Source: Ryuthela nishihirai (taxonomy: Eukaryota > Arthropoda > Arachnida > Araneae > Heptathelidae). Taken from it: a stretch of DNA of 64,000 nucleotides. Positions within the stretch are counted from its first letter, which is position 1; each line of letters starts with the position of its first letter. Shown here piece after piece: positions 1 through 10,560 of this stretch. The notes beneath the pieces were generated by a model. That model did no database searches, was not told the origin of the DNA, and saw nothing but the letters and a program-made list of their open reading frames with translations. The position numbers and the translations under genes were made by a program. Location: positions 35,114,001 through 35,178,000 of the forward strand of contig JAWZYU010000005.1 of assembly GCA_038380435.1 (NCBI GenBank), given 5' to 3'.

Positions 1-143
1 CTTTTTCCAGCTTAGTGACTTTATAAACTTTCCGGATTTATTTATTTGAATCGCACAGTTTCACTTCCCGGATAGATGGCGCCACTCTGCGAATCAAATA
101 AATAAATCCGGAAAGTTTATAACGTCACTAAGCTGAGAAAAGG
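1..143. repeat. fold-back hairpin, ~55-bp arms
   Basis: The segment 1-59 reads as the near-perfect reverse complement of 87-143, with a loop of about 27 bases. Shared arm words include TTCCGGATTTATTTATTTGA. The left edge coincides with the window start, so the arm may extend further. It looks like a MITE or a snap-back end. No TSD could be assessed because the left flank is missing. Confidence 0.8.
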
Positions 144-146
144 TTA

Positions 147-219
147 GCCATTGATGGTGTAATGGTTAGCATAACAGACATGTTTCCTGGAGACGTGGGT
201 TCGAATCCCACTCATGGTA
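147..219 (+). other. tRNA-like sequence (pseudo-tRNA or SINE head)
   Basis: A D-arm-like block (GTGTAATGGTTAGCAT) is followed by a perfect T-arm (GTGGG-TTCGAAT-CCCAC) and a 3' acceptor-like TCATGGT, in tRNA order and spacing. The anticodon stem does not pair and the acceptor stem is mismatched or carries an extra base, so a working tRNA is unlikely. It lies directly beside the hairpin at 1-143. It may be the head of another SINE family; no second copy is visible here. Confidence 0.4.
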
Positions 220-508
220 AGACATTTTAGTTTGTATTGTGCGCGGTGATAAGTTCTCGATATTAAAGTGGTAAGATGGGTCTTATTTCGAATTAAACAG
301 CAATGTATTTTTTTATCACAGATTATACTATTACTTTAAAACTGTTATTTAAACATTGAAATGTGAGTGTAAGATTCTTTCTTATGCATTGATTTGTGAA
401 TCAGTTTCCAAATGTGCCTGATTTAACTTAGTCTAGTAATTATGATCATCAGGATCATTTAATACTGGTAGATAACATATTGGTGTTTAGTGTGGCTAGT
501 TCAGATTG

Positions 509-635
509 GGTTGGGTTGTTTTACCTCTGATCGGCACTTTTTTGCAAATAAATGGCCAGGTCACAGGGATCCCGAAGATTCAGAGAAGGTTGGGGGAGGG
601 AACCCATTGGAACAGCTATTGGGAGACAGACGGTA
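509..635 (-). mobile_element. SINE1 3'-end fragment
   Basis: About 127 bp of the SINE1 3' end in inverted orientation (tail first on the plus strand). Imperfect flanks TAGTTCAGA / TAGTTCAAA suggest its target duplication. It is 5' truncated. No gene is seen between this copy and the foldback element that begins at 1307. Confidence 0.8.
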
Positions 636-1306
636 GCATTAGTTCAAAAATTTGTTAATGACCTATGTAATTTTATTGCGTTAGTTATTAAATAAGTTAA
701 ATTTATAATTTGTTTACTTATTTCAAATTCATGTTCGGTTGCCAAATATTCAAATACAACTAAAAATCCGTAAAAATAATATTTTCATGATTAAGACGTT
801 ATAGAGCACGCCACTCATGATTGATGTATTTCTTGGCAGTTTCTAATTGTACTTCTGTTAATAAGTCTTTGAGTCGAGGCTTTAGGGTAAGAAACAAAAA
901 CTGGCAGTATTATTTTTAGTGTAATAGCTAAAAAACAATTAAAACCTGTAACATAAATCATTTATTTTGTTTTCAATCTTGGAAAACGAAAAGACATTTC
1001 TTTTCCTTTACAGTTCTCATTCAAATTTTGGCTAAGATCATTATTTCGTTTCCGTTTCGCTTTTAGTACCTTTTCCATTGTGTCTCCTGGAGTTTTTTAT
1101 TTGTTATGAATGACAACTGCCTAAATCACATTTATGGGGCCTAAAGGGCCCGGACTGTTTTCTGACTAATACAAACCTGATAGGGCAGCGAGGTACTAAT
1201 GAAAAACAGACATGTTTCATTATTCGAAAGAGACTTGGGGGATCGTAGTCGGCAGTTCTTGTTTTTTAATAAATTCATATTTACTATTTCCAATAGACAG
1301 AAATCT
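636..1306. other. AT-rich, no gene seen
   Basis: No homology, repeat or coding pattern recognised. The short open frame around 1141-1407 has AT-rich composition with no domain and runs into the foldback arm. Confidence 0.5.
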
Positions 1307-3058
1307 ACAGATCTATAGTTCAAAGGAGAAGTATGTTCGCCCCTTAGGAAAAGAAATGGCAATGACAAATAATGATTGAGCGGCGTACAAAAAGTATAAT
1401 AAAACACGATAAACTAAATCCCTGATTTTTTTTTCTGTAATAATTCTGTCATTTTGGTTATCAGTATTAGTTTTTTTATCATGAAGAATCTCAAGATATA
1501 AAAGAAGAGTTACATAAGAAACTCGATCTCTATCTCAAGAGCCCGGCTCAGTGATAAGAGTAAGAGTTACAAGTTCAGTCTTAAGAGTAAACCCTCTAGC
1601 TCAGTCTCAAGAGCAAGACTTTCAAGTTCAGTTCCAAAAGTCAGAATCTCGAGTTCAGTCTCCAAAGTAAAAGTGTAATTTTTTTATATAAGAAATCTAT
1701 AGATGATGCATGGTTTTTATATGGCTAAAATTCTTCAATCGTCTGTCAGATCCATAAACCATTGTGGATTTAGCAAAGTATCACTAGACAGATGATATTG
1801 CAGTGCCAAGAAACCATCATTTGGTATATTTAGATTTACTAATTTCGTAAAAAAATTATGAACTAAATTCAACTAATCCTAATATTTTTCTCTTCGCCAT
1901 AATAGGCAAAAAAGAATATATATTGTGACAAATTAGTTTTAGCTGTTTCAAAATGCAAATACAGAAAAGCTCTGCTACATCTCCCCGACAGAAGCTTAAA
2001 TGCTTCCTTGGAAACAGTAGCTCATAGAGAAATATTGATTTGATTCATTTTACATTGGGAGATTTAGTCCATTTTTTAAATAAAATAACTCAGTTCTATA
2101 ACTATATCGAACACTCACAAAAGAACAAAATGTACGATACTAAAAACCGTTTTCAAATACATCTACTGGTTTAGGATTCAGAAACGAAGAAAATTTAACT
2201 ATGGTTATTACAGAGCTATCAAACGTTTGACACGGACAGTTTTAAGAAAAAAAAAGGGGAATGTAGTTCTTGAGTCTCTTGCACTTGAGACTGAACGTGA
2301 GAATCTTACTCTTCTGGTCGAACTTGAGACTACTACTCTTGAGACTCTTACTTTTGACTCTGAACTTGAGGCATCTCGTGAGACTGAGAGTCATACTCTT
2401 AAGACTGAGACTCTTACTCTTGAAACAGCTTGATAATCTTACTCTTGAGACTGAGACTCTTATTCTTTAGATTGAGATTCTTACTCTTAAGTCTGAGACT
2501 ATTACTCTTGAAACTGAATTTGAGACTGTTACTCTTGATATTGAGACTCATACTTTTCATAAATAAACTCTTATCCTCGAAACTGAGTTTAAGACCCGTA
2601 CTCTCTAGACTGAGACTCTTACATTTGAGACTGAACTTTACACTTTTACTTTTGAGACTAAACTCGAGATTTTTACTTTTGAGACTGAACTCGAGATTTT
2701 TTTCTTTTGAGTCTAAACTCGAGTTTTTACTTTTGGGACTGAACTTGAATGTCTTGCTCTTGAGTATTAGCTAGAGGTTTCACTCTTGAGACTGAACTTC
2801 TAACTCTTACTCTTATCACTGAGCTTGAGATAGAGATTGAGTCTCTTACTTTAACTCTTCTTTTATATCTTGAGATTCTTATATAAAAGAATCTAATACT
2901 GACAACCAAAATAACATAGAATTATTACAGAAGAAAAAATCAGGGATTTGACTTGAGCAATTATAGTTTTTGTATGTCGCTCAATAATTGTTTGTCATCG
3001 ACATTTCTTTTCCTAAGTGGCGGACATACTTCGAGTGCTTTTGTATAAAGAATCTGTG
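1307..3058. mobile_element. foldback element with repeat-filled long inverted arms
   Basis: The left arm (about 1307-1678) and right arm (about 2634-3058) are inverted copies of each other. They share the block AATCCCTGATTTTTT, a run of AAGAGTTA/AGTTCAGTC repeats, and an outer block around AGGAAAAGAAATG. The inner arms and 2230-2634 consist of imperfect copies of a roughly 21-bp unit close to GACTGAGACTCTTACTCTT. The spacer 1680-2220 is AT-rich. This architecture, long inverted arms made of short direct repeats, is that of Foldback/Galileo-type elements. No transposase is seen, so it would be non-autonomous. Open frames through the repeat (2227-2774) follow from the 21-bp (7-codon) period and are not genes. 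Confidence 0.75.
2230..2850. repeat. imperfect ~21-bp tandem repeat inside the foldback
   Basis: Repeated words GAGACTGAGACTCTTACTCTT with substitutions and small length changes, about 25-30 units. The pattern is pure enough to keep several frames open, but the translated product is only a Leu/Glu/Thr repeat. Confidence 0.8.
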
Positions 3059-3764
3059 TACCAATAATCGAAAGGAATCGAGGCAATTGTTCGAGAATTA
3101 TTGGAAAGTAAACAAGAAGGGAAACGGGAAAAACAAAAAGTAAAATAGAATCAAGGTTCTTCACTTCGCTCCATAAACAATAAAAGTTTCACTTTCAATG
3201 TAAACAATGAAACAGAAAAAACACAAGAACGAGCTATTGAGAATATAAATATCCGCATGCCCCTGTACATCTAGCTACTTTAGATTACACTGTGTAATGG
3301 AGGAAAGCCGGATTTAACGGGGCTCGCGCATTTCACACTTGTTCAAATTTAAAGCAAAATGTATAAATTCGTACATAACTCGAAGTATTTTTAAGGGAAT
3401 GCAATAACATTTCGTAAAGAGGTTTATTATTACATTTACAAATGTAAATCAAACAAGAAATTAATAATCGTATAATGTGCATGCGTTAAAATCATAATCG
3501 CGCAACTGACATGAAGGAGCAGTCCATGGAATAATACTTAAAATCTGTTACGTACGACATGCGGTATCTTAATGTGGCATATGATCACCCATATTATATA
3601 CTAAATCATAGTATATACATATATACTATATCATAGTATGTAGTACGGCACGCGCCATGGAAACGTCTGCCGATCGTTGTTTTACAACAAGTAAGCTGCA
3701 AAAATTTCGTTTCAGCTGCATTGGAACACAAAACTTATGGGAAACATTTCAGTATACTCTAACC
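3059..3764. other. no gene; small AT palindrome
   Basis: Intergenic-looking sequence. A small imperfect palindrome of TAGTATATA words lies at about 3599-3640. No coding region recognised. Confidence 0.5.
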
Positions 3765-3966
3765 CAGGGGTGGGCAATTGTTTTCGTATCTACACTGCGC
3801 ATGCTTATTGACGTGGCCGTCCTAGTGGAAAATACGAGACGAATCTTCGGTCGCGCACGGGAAGGAAATCTCGGTTCAAGGCGGATTTTTCTGACTGTCT
3901 TGGCGGGCCACAAAAAACTCTTAGCGGGCCGAATGTGGCCCGCGGGCCGCTATTTGCCCACCCCTG
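3765..3966. mobile_element. hAT MITE, 202 bp, 8-bp TSD
   Basis: It begins CAGGGGTGGGCAA and ends TTTGCCCACCCCTG, classical hAT-type terminal inverted repeats. It is flanked on both sides by CTCTAACC (3757-3764 and 3967-3974), the 8-bp duplication expected of hAT. The interior is GC-rich with GGGCCGC/GCGGGCC words near the right end. An apparent 107-codon open frame at 3657-3980 simply crosses the MITE. Confidence 0.93.
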
Positions 3967-4006
3967 CTCTAACCTATTGAGCTGTACTGCCTTTAAGTTA
4001 ACTCTT

Positions 4007-4380
4007 TGGCACAGTGGGTAGCGCGCCAGGCTCGTAATCTGCAGCTACCAGATTAGAGTCCCACCTGGGTCAGCATTGAGATTTACCTCCGCTAAACCCC
4101 ACCCTGCCTCGGCCAGCAGGGGACACCGATGGGCTTGCAAAGGCCGACGTCCGTCAGATGGAACGTAAAGCGGTGGCCCCATGTGCGGAAGATCCTTACC
4201 CTCTGTTCGTTAAAGAACACTCTAGACAGCTTTGACGGGAGACTACCATCTGCCTTCTAACAGCTGTCCAGTAGATCCCTTCCCCCTAACCTTGGCCAAA
4301 CCTTTGGGATCTTTGTTACCTGGACATTTTGTCCAATATATGGAACAAAGAAGTGCCGCTTTGAGGTAAAACAATCGAAC
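4007..4380 (+). mobile_element. SINE1 copy, diverged, near full length
   Basis: The tRNA-like head (GCACAGTGGGTAGCGCGCC as A-box region, degraded B box) is followed by the SINE1 body, and the tail is GGTAAAACAATCG. Flanking TAACTCTT at 3999-4006 and 4381-4388 is the TSD. It is one of the older copies, judging by its many differences from the copies at 27360 and 55004. Confidence 0.85.
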
Positions 4381-4713
4381 TAACTCTTCATAGAACCTGT
4401 TCTAACAAGACGCCCCTGCGAATTATTATTTTTCTTATTACATTTCTCACTAATATCATCGAATTTACTTGTTGACTATACAAAAGAGTATTATTTCTTA
4501 TGGGACTTTTTTCTCTGGAAAATAAATGTGTACTTTTCTCGATGTATGGTTTTCCATAGTCCATGTAGTCTATTCCATAGTCTTTTGCTGGTTGAGATTG
4601 ACCTTGAGATTGATTGAGTCTTGTTGCTGGTTGATTTTGCTGATTACATTAGGAATAGATCTAAAGGTTTGAGCAGAACTTACCAAATTTTTGAACACAA
4701 TGTACTCCTTTCC

Positions 4714-4804
4714 CCAAGTATTATTTTCTAACGCTAACTTTTATCAAGTATTATTTTCTAACACTCCCTTTTACCGAGTATTATTTTCTAGCGCCCCCTT
4801 TATG
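4714..4804. repeat. 30-bp tandem repeat, 3 units
   Basis: Three successive units contain AGTATTATTTTCTA followed by a C/T-rich half (ACGCTAAC, ACACTCCC, GCGCCCCC). A local minisatellite with no other context. Confidence 0.75.
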
Positions 4805-5698
4805 GAAATTAGAATAAATTTTCCTGTATCACTCTAGATGAAAACTAGATAGCGGCAGCTTCCCCGTTATCGGTTTAACAAACTAAAAGACTCCACAAAT
4901 TTCTAAGAACACCCTCTAGGGGTGGAGGCACTTTCCATGGGAGCCACTGTTCCTCTCGCTGAATCACTTTTTATTTCAGGTAACCCTTCAATAATTACAG
5001 ATTTGGTTCTTCGAATCTTCGTGAGTTCTTTATTAATTGTTTTAGACTAACCGCTTTAGTCGGATGTACTATTTCATTCAAAGAAATACTTAGGGAAATC
5101 GATGGAAGAAAATAATAAATCCATTAATAATCATAGTGAATTACAATATTTGATTTAATAACCTGACCTCAAATTCAAATGAACTATCTTTATCATAACT
5201 GCGAAAACTGTAACTCCATGACAAACATTTCATCTTTGAAAGTTAACAAGGTTCCATTATATGCATATAAATGAAGTTCTTTTTCAAATTTGCGGTTGCC
5301 CAATTAACAATATTTTTTTTTCTTTTCTCATTATATGTATTTAGACATACATACCAGAAAAAAAGTTTTCAAGAATACTTAAATGATATATGCCTAAAAT
5401 GTGTGAATATTAAAATATCGTAAAAATTAAATTTAAATATCCCTTAGAAGTTCATGTATTAATAACCAAGAACAGTCAGCGACGGCCTGGCGCTGAGTTT
5501 AAAAGTTTATAAAGTATTATTAAACATCGCATAAAGGAAGTTCAAAGAGTAAGAGAGAAAAATTCGAAAATTATGAAGGAATATCATTAAGAAATAATCT
5601 TACCAGCCCTTTACTTGTAATGTTTTAAAAACACTGCATGAATAAATCCGAAGTCAAAGGAGCTTGCTTTACAGGAGGGTAATATATTGTAATATGTG
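4805..5698. other. no gene seen
   Basis: AT-rich sequence without recognised repeat or coding signal, ending at the truncation point of the LINE on its right. Confidence 0.5.
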
Positions 5699-6981
5699 TT
5701 AGTTATTCGAAACCATTGAGTTTACTTACCTGTAGGAGATGTTGCCCATTGCCACTGCAGCTACCAATACCAAAAGGGCCTATCACCCCTCCCCAAAAGT
5801 CAGAGTCAGTACCAACTTTGGCATTGAAGTCACCTAGAACAAGGGTAATATCTCCTTTCTTGACAGAATTCAAAATATCCTGAAGTTGTCCGTAAAACCT
5901 ATCCTTCTCATCCTCTTCGGCATCCTCAGTGGGGGCAAAACAGCAGATAACATTCAAGTCTTTAAGGCTTGTCTGAAATTTTGCTGTAAGAAACCTTTCA
6001 TTAATGCACTCATATCCTAGAAGAGCATCACTAGCATGTCTGCTGAGCAGCAGACCCACGCCTTGGTGATGCTTTCCATCCTCCCTTCCTGTAAAGAGAA
6101 ATTTAAAGTTATTTTTAAGTATCTCACCTTTATCTGTCCATCTGGTCTCTTGCAAGCCTAGAATATCTAAGTTATAGCGCTGGAATTCCTGCATGAGGAC
6201 ATCAAGAGAATAATCTCTATGTAATGTCTTCACATTCCACGTTCCTGCAGAGAGAAAATGATTAGTTGGAGTTTTAAAGAAATTAGGTTTATTGAGATTG
6301 GTAGGGCCAACAATATCAAACAGCCCCCTGATCGCAGGCATGGGGCAAAGACCTGTTCCTCCTCCGCTAAAGGCTGAAGTCACCGATGCTGGTAGAAACT
6401 TGAGGCACCACCTTTTCAAGTGGACTTTTTCAAGAGCCATATGGCTTTGCCTGAGACACATTACTCCAATTTAGGCTTGACGATGCCCGACTAGCAAAGT
6501 GAGGTTCAGGTACCTGCGATGGCCTCTGATTAGGTTTATCCACCAGCTGATATAAGGTGTTCACTTTGGGCTGACAGTTTCTGTTTTCGTCTGACAACTC
6601 AGACTCAAACAGAAAACACAGCAGCAGATTCTCCATCAACAGAGGCCCACCAGTGCAGCAAGTCCAGGATCCATAAACAAATCCAGTATAGTAGGTATAA
6701 ATGGTCAGCACCAGGACCCTGTGAAGTTGACCACTCCTCAGCAGGTTTGAAAAAAAAGGAAAAAGTGGACATAGATGACCAGATCAGCAGGCCACACTAA
6801 TCTGGCAGCCCTCCACTTCCGTTCACTTCCACAAGAGAGTATCTCTTTTGAAAGGTACTAACGGTCTGCACCACGAGAAGGTTGGGTCGGACATTAGGTG
6901 CTAGACCTGGCCGGTTCTGTGCATTATCACTAGGGATTGGTACACAGCTCTCCTTCCAGTTTACGCCTAGCTACCATTTAC
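5699..6981 (-). mobile_element. RTE-like LINE copy A, 5' part only
   Basis: The 5' untranslated region and the start of the endonuclease of a non-LTR retrotransposon. The 5' region (about 6470-6981) is shared with copy B at 35330-35882, including the block CCACAAGAGAGTATCTC. Copy A stops abruptly inside the endonuclease at about 5699, so it is 3' truncated or rearranged. LINEs usually lose the 5' end, which makes a copy lacking its 3' end unusual and suggests a later deletion. Confidence 0.85.
5703..6461 (-). pseudogene. LINE apurinic-like endonuclease domain (truncated)
   Basis: An open frame of 252 codons. From about residue 93 it shows an exonuclease-endonuclease-phosphatase fold: AGTWNVKTL, then LGLQETRW with the catalytic Glu, then LVLGDFNAKVG with the Asp/Asn pair. 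This is the family often annotated as craniofacial development protein 2-like and is the N-terminal nicking domain of RTE-like LINE ORF2. The first ~90 residues are probably translated 5' UTR. The usual SDH motif and the whole reverse transcriptase are missing because the copy ends here. No host function is suggested. Confidence 0.85.
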
Positions 6982-7994
6982 AGGCCTTGTTTTATTAACA
7001 TTGGAAATGTTCTAATAGTAGCCCGGGCTACAATTTACAATTGAAGGGCTTGCAGCAATAATGAGTCAATTTCAATTCTGCCAATTTAGGTAAACAAAAA
7101 TATACTTTTTAAAATTCCTCTTTATTACACCAAACATAGAACAGAACTCAAACATTGAACAGAATACTTTTTAAAATTCCTCTTTATTACAACAAAACAC
7201 AGAACAGATGCAGCTCCATCTGTTGGAAACCAAGATAACTATCACTCGGAGCTGGCTCCTTCTTGTACCAAATAAAAGGTCATATTTTTCTTTACAGGAT
7301 AGCACATATAACTAAAAATGAGTAACAATTGGAGCTGTCCCCTTTTTGCTGCAAGCCCCTCAAGTCTTGCTTGTATTTGGCTACAATTTGAGACCAGCTA
7401 TTATAAAAGCTCAGCTACTAATTAATTTAAAAGTAGCTAAAACCCGCACAAGTTGCGTGGAGGTTTTCAATTGATTTATGAAAATATGATTACATAACAA
7501 AAGTACACAAAACTGTTCCAGTTTCTTTTTTTTTTTTAAACCTTCGTGGAAAGACCCTTTTTCTATCAGAATGCAGAAGTTATATGGAGTTAGCTTGAAC
7601 AGCAAAAATTTATATAGCAAAAACACATAAAGAGACGTTTTAGCTCATTACATAAGAAATAACACCGACTCAATAAGAACGAATTTCGCGGGACATTTAA
7701 AGGTTGATGAGGAACGCGAAACAAACTGATGCTCTGCAGTACAGTATCGAATATTTCGGGGCGTCTGACATCGCTGTCTGACACCTTGCCAGTATTTACA
7801 AATCCTGCGCTATTACCAGCTATAATTCAAGCACAGACTACTATTTAGGCCCCGCTCGTTTAATATGCCACGTACTGCATTTATAGTTAATTAAGTAATT
7901 TCAAACCTTTTCCTAATGTTCTTTAATTTTTATTTGAACCTCCAAGCAACTTGTGCGGTTTTTAGTTACTTTTAAATTAATTTTGCAAGCCTAC
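6982..7994. other. no gene; 61-bp direct duplication
   Basis: Two copies of a block containing ACTTTTTAAAATTCCTCTTT lie at about 7103-7151 and 7164-7211. The rest is AT-rich with no gene recognised. The open frames at 7411-7784 lack domain or codon support. Confidence 0.55.
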
Positions 7995-8545
7995 ATTATT
8001 TACCATGGCTTTGTGGGGTTCGCACCATACCCTCAGTCTTCCATCGGCGTGACGAAGTTTAAATCGGGATTCATCACTTCAGGCTAGCCGTTGTCAATTT
8101 TCGATGGTCCAGTTTCGATGTTCTTTAGCCCAGGAAAAGTGTTGAGCCTGGTATTGTGCCGTTAGAAGTGGGACACTCGTAGGTCGGTGGCTTCTGAAGC
8201 CGAAGCGATGAAGTGAGCGTTGCACTGACTGGTCCATGCACTGACTTCCCGGCTGGAACCTGCATTCAGATGGAAGGTGATTTTAGATAATGTCTGGTCC
8301 CTATTGGTCCGTACGATGCGGGTCAGATGGCAAAGCCCACGATCATTCAAGGCTGGTTGCCCTTTGCAGTTTGTCTGAGTGCTTGTTTTTTGCCGGAATT
8401 TTCATATTCCTGGAACACTCTTGAAACTGTCGTACGAGAAAAATCCAAGTTTGTTGACAATTTCGGAGATCGAGTGTCCCGTCCATCGGGCACCTACGAT
8501 CTGCCCTCTGTCAAATGCATCTAAATCCTGCTCCTTTCCCATTAC
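7995..8545 (-). pseudogene. decayed Tc1-like transposase
   Basis: Read on the minus strand, fragments in three frames give the Tc1-like order. First the N-terminal helix-turn-helix (MGKEQDLDAFDRGQIVGAR, then HSISEIVNKLGF), next a second DNA-binding segment (RIVRTNRDQTLSKIT), then the first catalytic Asp region (SDESRFKL followed by DGRLRVW). The remaining two catalytic residues are absent to the left. Several stops and frameshifts separate the pieces, so it is a dead fragment. No terminal inverted repeats were found. Confidence 0.85.
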
Positions 8546-8816
8546 GATTCTCACAACGAATGCTTGGGGAAGCCAAAGCTGACAGCTGTATATGACCAGA
8601 ATTTCAGCCACGCATGCGCGCAAATGCGGTACTTGCGGTACTGAATTTGGATAACGTCTCCTATCCCTAATTCAATGGCACTTCAGCGTATATAGTAATC
8701 ACTCGATTTGTGCGGTTTGAATTCTACTACTTAACACTCGGAAAGCGCGAAATTGATTTTAGAAGACAGTTTTGCATTCGGCAACAAAATTAAAAACTGC
8801 CCAGCTGCGAGCAGAG

Positions 8817-9495
8817 CATTTTATTCTTCTATTTATTTTCTTTGTTGAATTTAATTTTCTTCTTCTATTTCTTTTCTTTGTTGCGTTTCATTCCCTGTTA
8901 TTATATATATTTTTTTGCTGCATTTTGTTTCCTTCTTATATCCATTTTCTTTATTGCATTTTATTTCCTCCATATATCTATTTTCTTTGTTGCATTTTGT
9001 TTTCGCCTTATATCCGTTTTCTTTGCTGCACTTCCTTTTCTCTTGTATGTATTTTCGTTCTTCATTTCCTTTCCTCATTCTATCAATTTTCCTTGCTACA
9101 TTTCGTTTCCTCCTTCCATCTATTTTCTTTGCTGCATTTCGTTTCCTTCCTCTATTGATTGTCTTTACAGCATTTCGCTTCTCCTTCTATCCATTTTCTT
9201 CGTTTCATTTCCTTCTGCTATCGATTTTCTTTGTTGCATTTCCTTTCTCCTTATATCAGTTTTCTTTGTTGCATTTCGTTTCCTCTTTTATCTATTTTCG
9301 TTCTTCATTTCGTTTCCTTCTCTCTCTATTTTCTTTGTTGCATTTCGTTCCTTTCTTCTATACATTTTTTGTTGCATTTCGTTTCCTTCTAACCATTTTC
9401 TTTGTTGCATTTTGTTTCCTTTTTTCTGTCCATTTTCCTTCTTGCATTTCGTATCTCCTTCAACCGAATTTCTTTTTTGCATTTCGTTTTCTAAT
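8817..9495. repeat. T-rich minisatellite, ~37-bp unit
   Basis: About 18 imperfect units built around TTTTCTTTGTTGCATTTCGTT, with unit lengths between roughly 32 and 39. All the open frames crossing it, in several phases and on both strands, come from the lack of stop codons in the repeat. They encode only Phe/Ser/Leu-rich strings. Confidence 0.9.
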
Positions 9496-10029
9496 ACTCA
9501 CTAAGTAAACCTCTGTCCCTGATAAAGAGTAGCAATTAACAACGAAAACAGGTTACTCAATTCCTAACTGTTGCATTTGCAGTCTAGGTGCAGAATGAAA
9601 AGTAGAAATTCCGGTTGACGAAGTAAATTTATCCAAGTGTGATAGTAATAAAAAAAGCCAGGAGCAAATAATAAAAATCAGCACTCTGCAGGTGATATTC
9701 ATAGGCGAGACTGCTCCCTGGAAAAGAAGCAATGGTCGCAGACAAGACCACTTTGTTTCCAAATCTAAAATAAACGCCGAACAGATCCATCATCGCTCTG
9801 TAAGCATTTTGCAACACTTTGATTTATATAGCTTTATGTTTTACTTCCCTTCCGTAACCGAGGCTAAATGCGTTTCTGAAAGTTTGTTATTCTCTCTGCT
9901 GGTGTCCACTCAACGGTTCAGAACAACCCCTTGGTTCGAATGTCGAGGAGAGCTTGTGCTTCTGTTCCTGTTTCCAATAGGGAGCGACGAGTTCTATTAA
10001 AATCTGAAACACAGCAACTAAAGGCAGGC
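9496..10029. other. unrecognised sequence; weak open frame
   Basis: An open frame at 9692-10000 (+, 102 codons) starts with ATG but has no domain, signal peptide or homolog I recognise. I do not call it a gene. Base composition is closer to 50% GC than the neighbouring repeats. Confidence 0.35.
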
Positions 10030-10560
10030 GTTACAGTTTCCTCACTCGCAGCATGAACACTCCCGGACGGCTTTACAAGACCGCTCCGATTTTATTTCCG
10101 CTAAACCGTGATTACACAGAATGTATATCCGTTGCCTTTCATACTGTTACAACCACATGCCAGGGCTTTTCTACCAGTTAGGCCTAATTAATCGGTGATT
10201 CAGCTCGTCTGCGGCCAGCGGGCCGCCCACGGTAATTGCCCGTTCCTGCAGTTTCGCCTTGCCGCCCATTCAGCGGCTACGAGCAGAATACGTCATTAGT
10301 TCGCGTGCAATCAAAGCGGCGGTCATCTTTGGTTGTAATTGAAAAGATTGCACAAAATAATTGCCCTGCAAGAGGAGGTACCGGGAGTGAATGCCGGCCA
10401 CAGACGGTGGAAGTAGCGGTTTGGCACGGCAGGGGTGTCAGCCGGTAACCGGCAGGAGGGCCACGACTGTTGCCCTAGCAACCAGAGTCTCCTCTGCGTG
10501 CTCCTGGCAAGCTGTCAAGGACGATGCGGGCCCCCCTTGAGGACCACGCTCCATGCTTTT
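10030..10560. promoter_or_regulatory. GC-richer CpG-containing island, candidate promoter/enhancer
   Basis: This ~530-bp stretch is clearly more GC- and CpG-rich than its surroundings. It contains TAATTAATCG (homeodomain-like), the palindrome GCCGGTAACCGGC at about 10440, and an X-box at 10469. No convincing open frame crosses it; the 70-codon frame at 10236-10448 has no recognisable domain. A regulatory island or an untranslated first exon are both possible. Confidence 0.4.
10469..10482. promoter_or_regulatory. RFX-type X-box
   Basis: GTTGCCCTAGCAAC matches the palindromic X-box consensus (GTTGCC, two-base spacer, RGYAAC) bound by RFX factors, which control ciliary genes in animals. A single site; function is inferred from sequence only. 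Confidence 0.45.

Noticed and set aside
147..219. Functional tRNA gene
   Set aside because: T-arm and D-arm look right, but the anticodon stem does not pair and the acceptor stem needs an extra base.
2227..2909. Leu/Glu/Thr repeat frames resembling a coiled-coil protein
   Set aside because: Produced by the 21-bp DNA repeat of the foldback element; both strands are open.
3657..3980. Open frame of 107 codons starting with a good ATG
   Set aside because: Two thirds of it is a hAT MITE with clear TIRs and TSD; the frame crosses the element boundary.
8772..9508. Several long overlapping open frames, up to 220 codons, rich in Phe/Ser/Leu
   Set aside because: They lie in a T-rich minisatellite and are open in three frames and on both strands; no membrane-protein family is implied.
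9692..10000. Plus-strand frame of 102 codons
   Set aside because: No domain, no signal peptide, no splice context; length is compatible with chance at this GC content.
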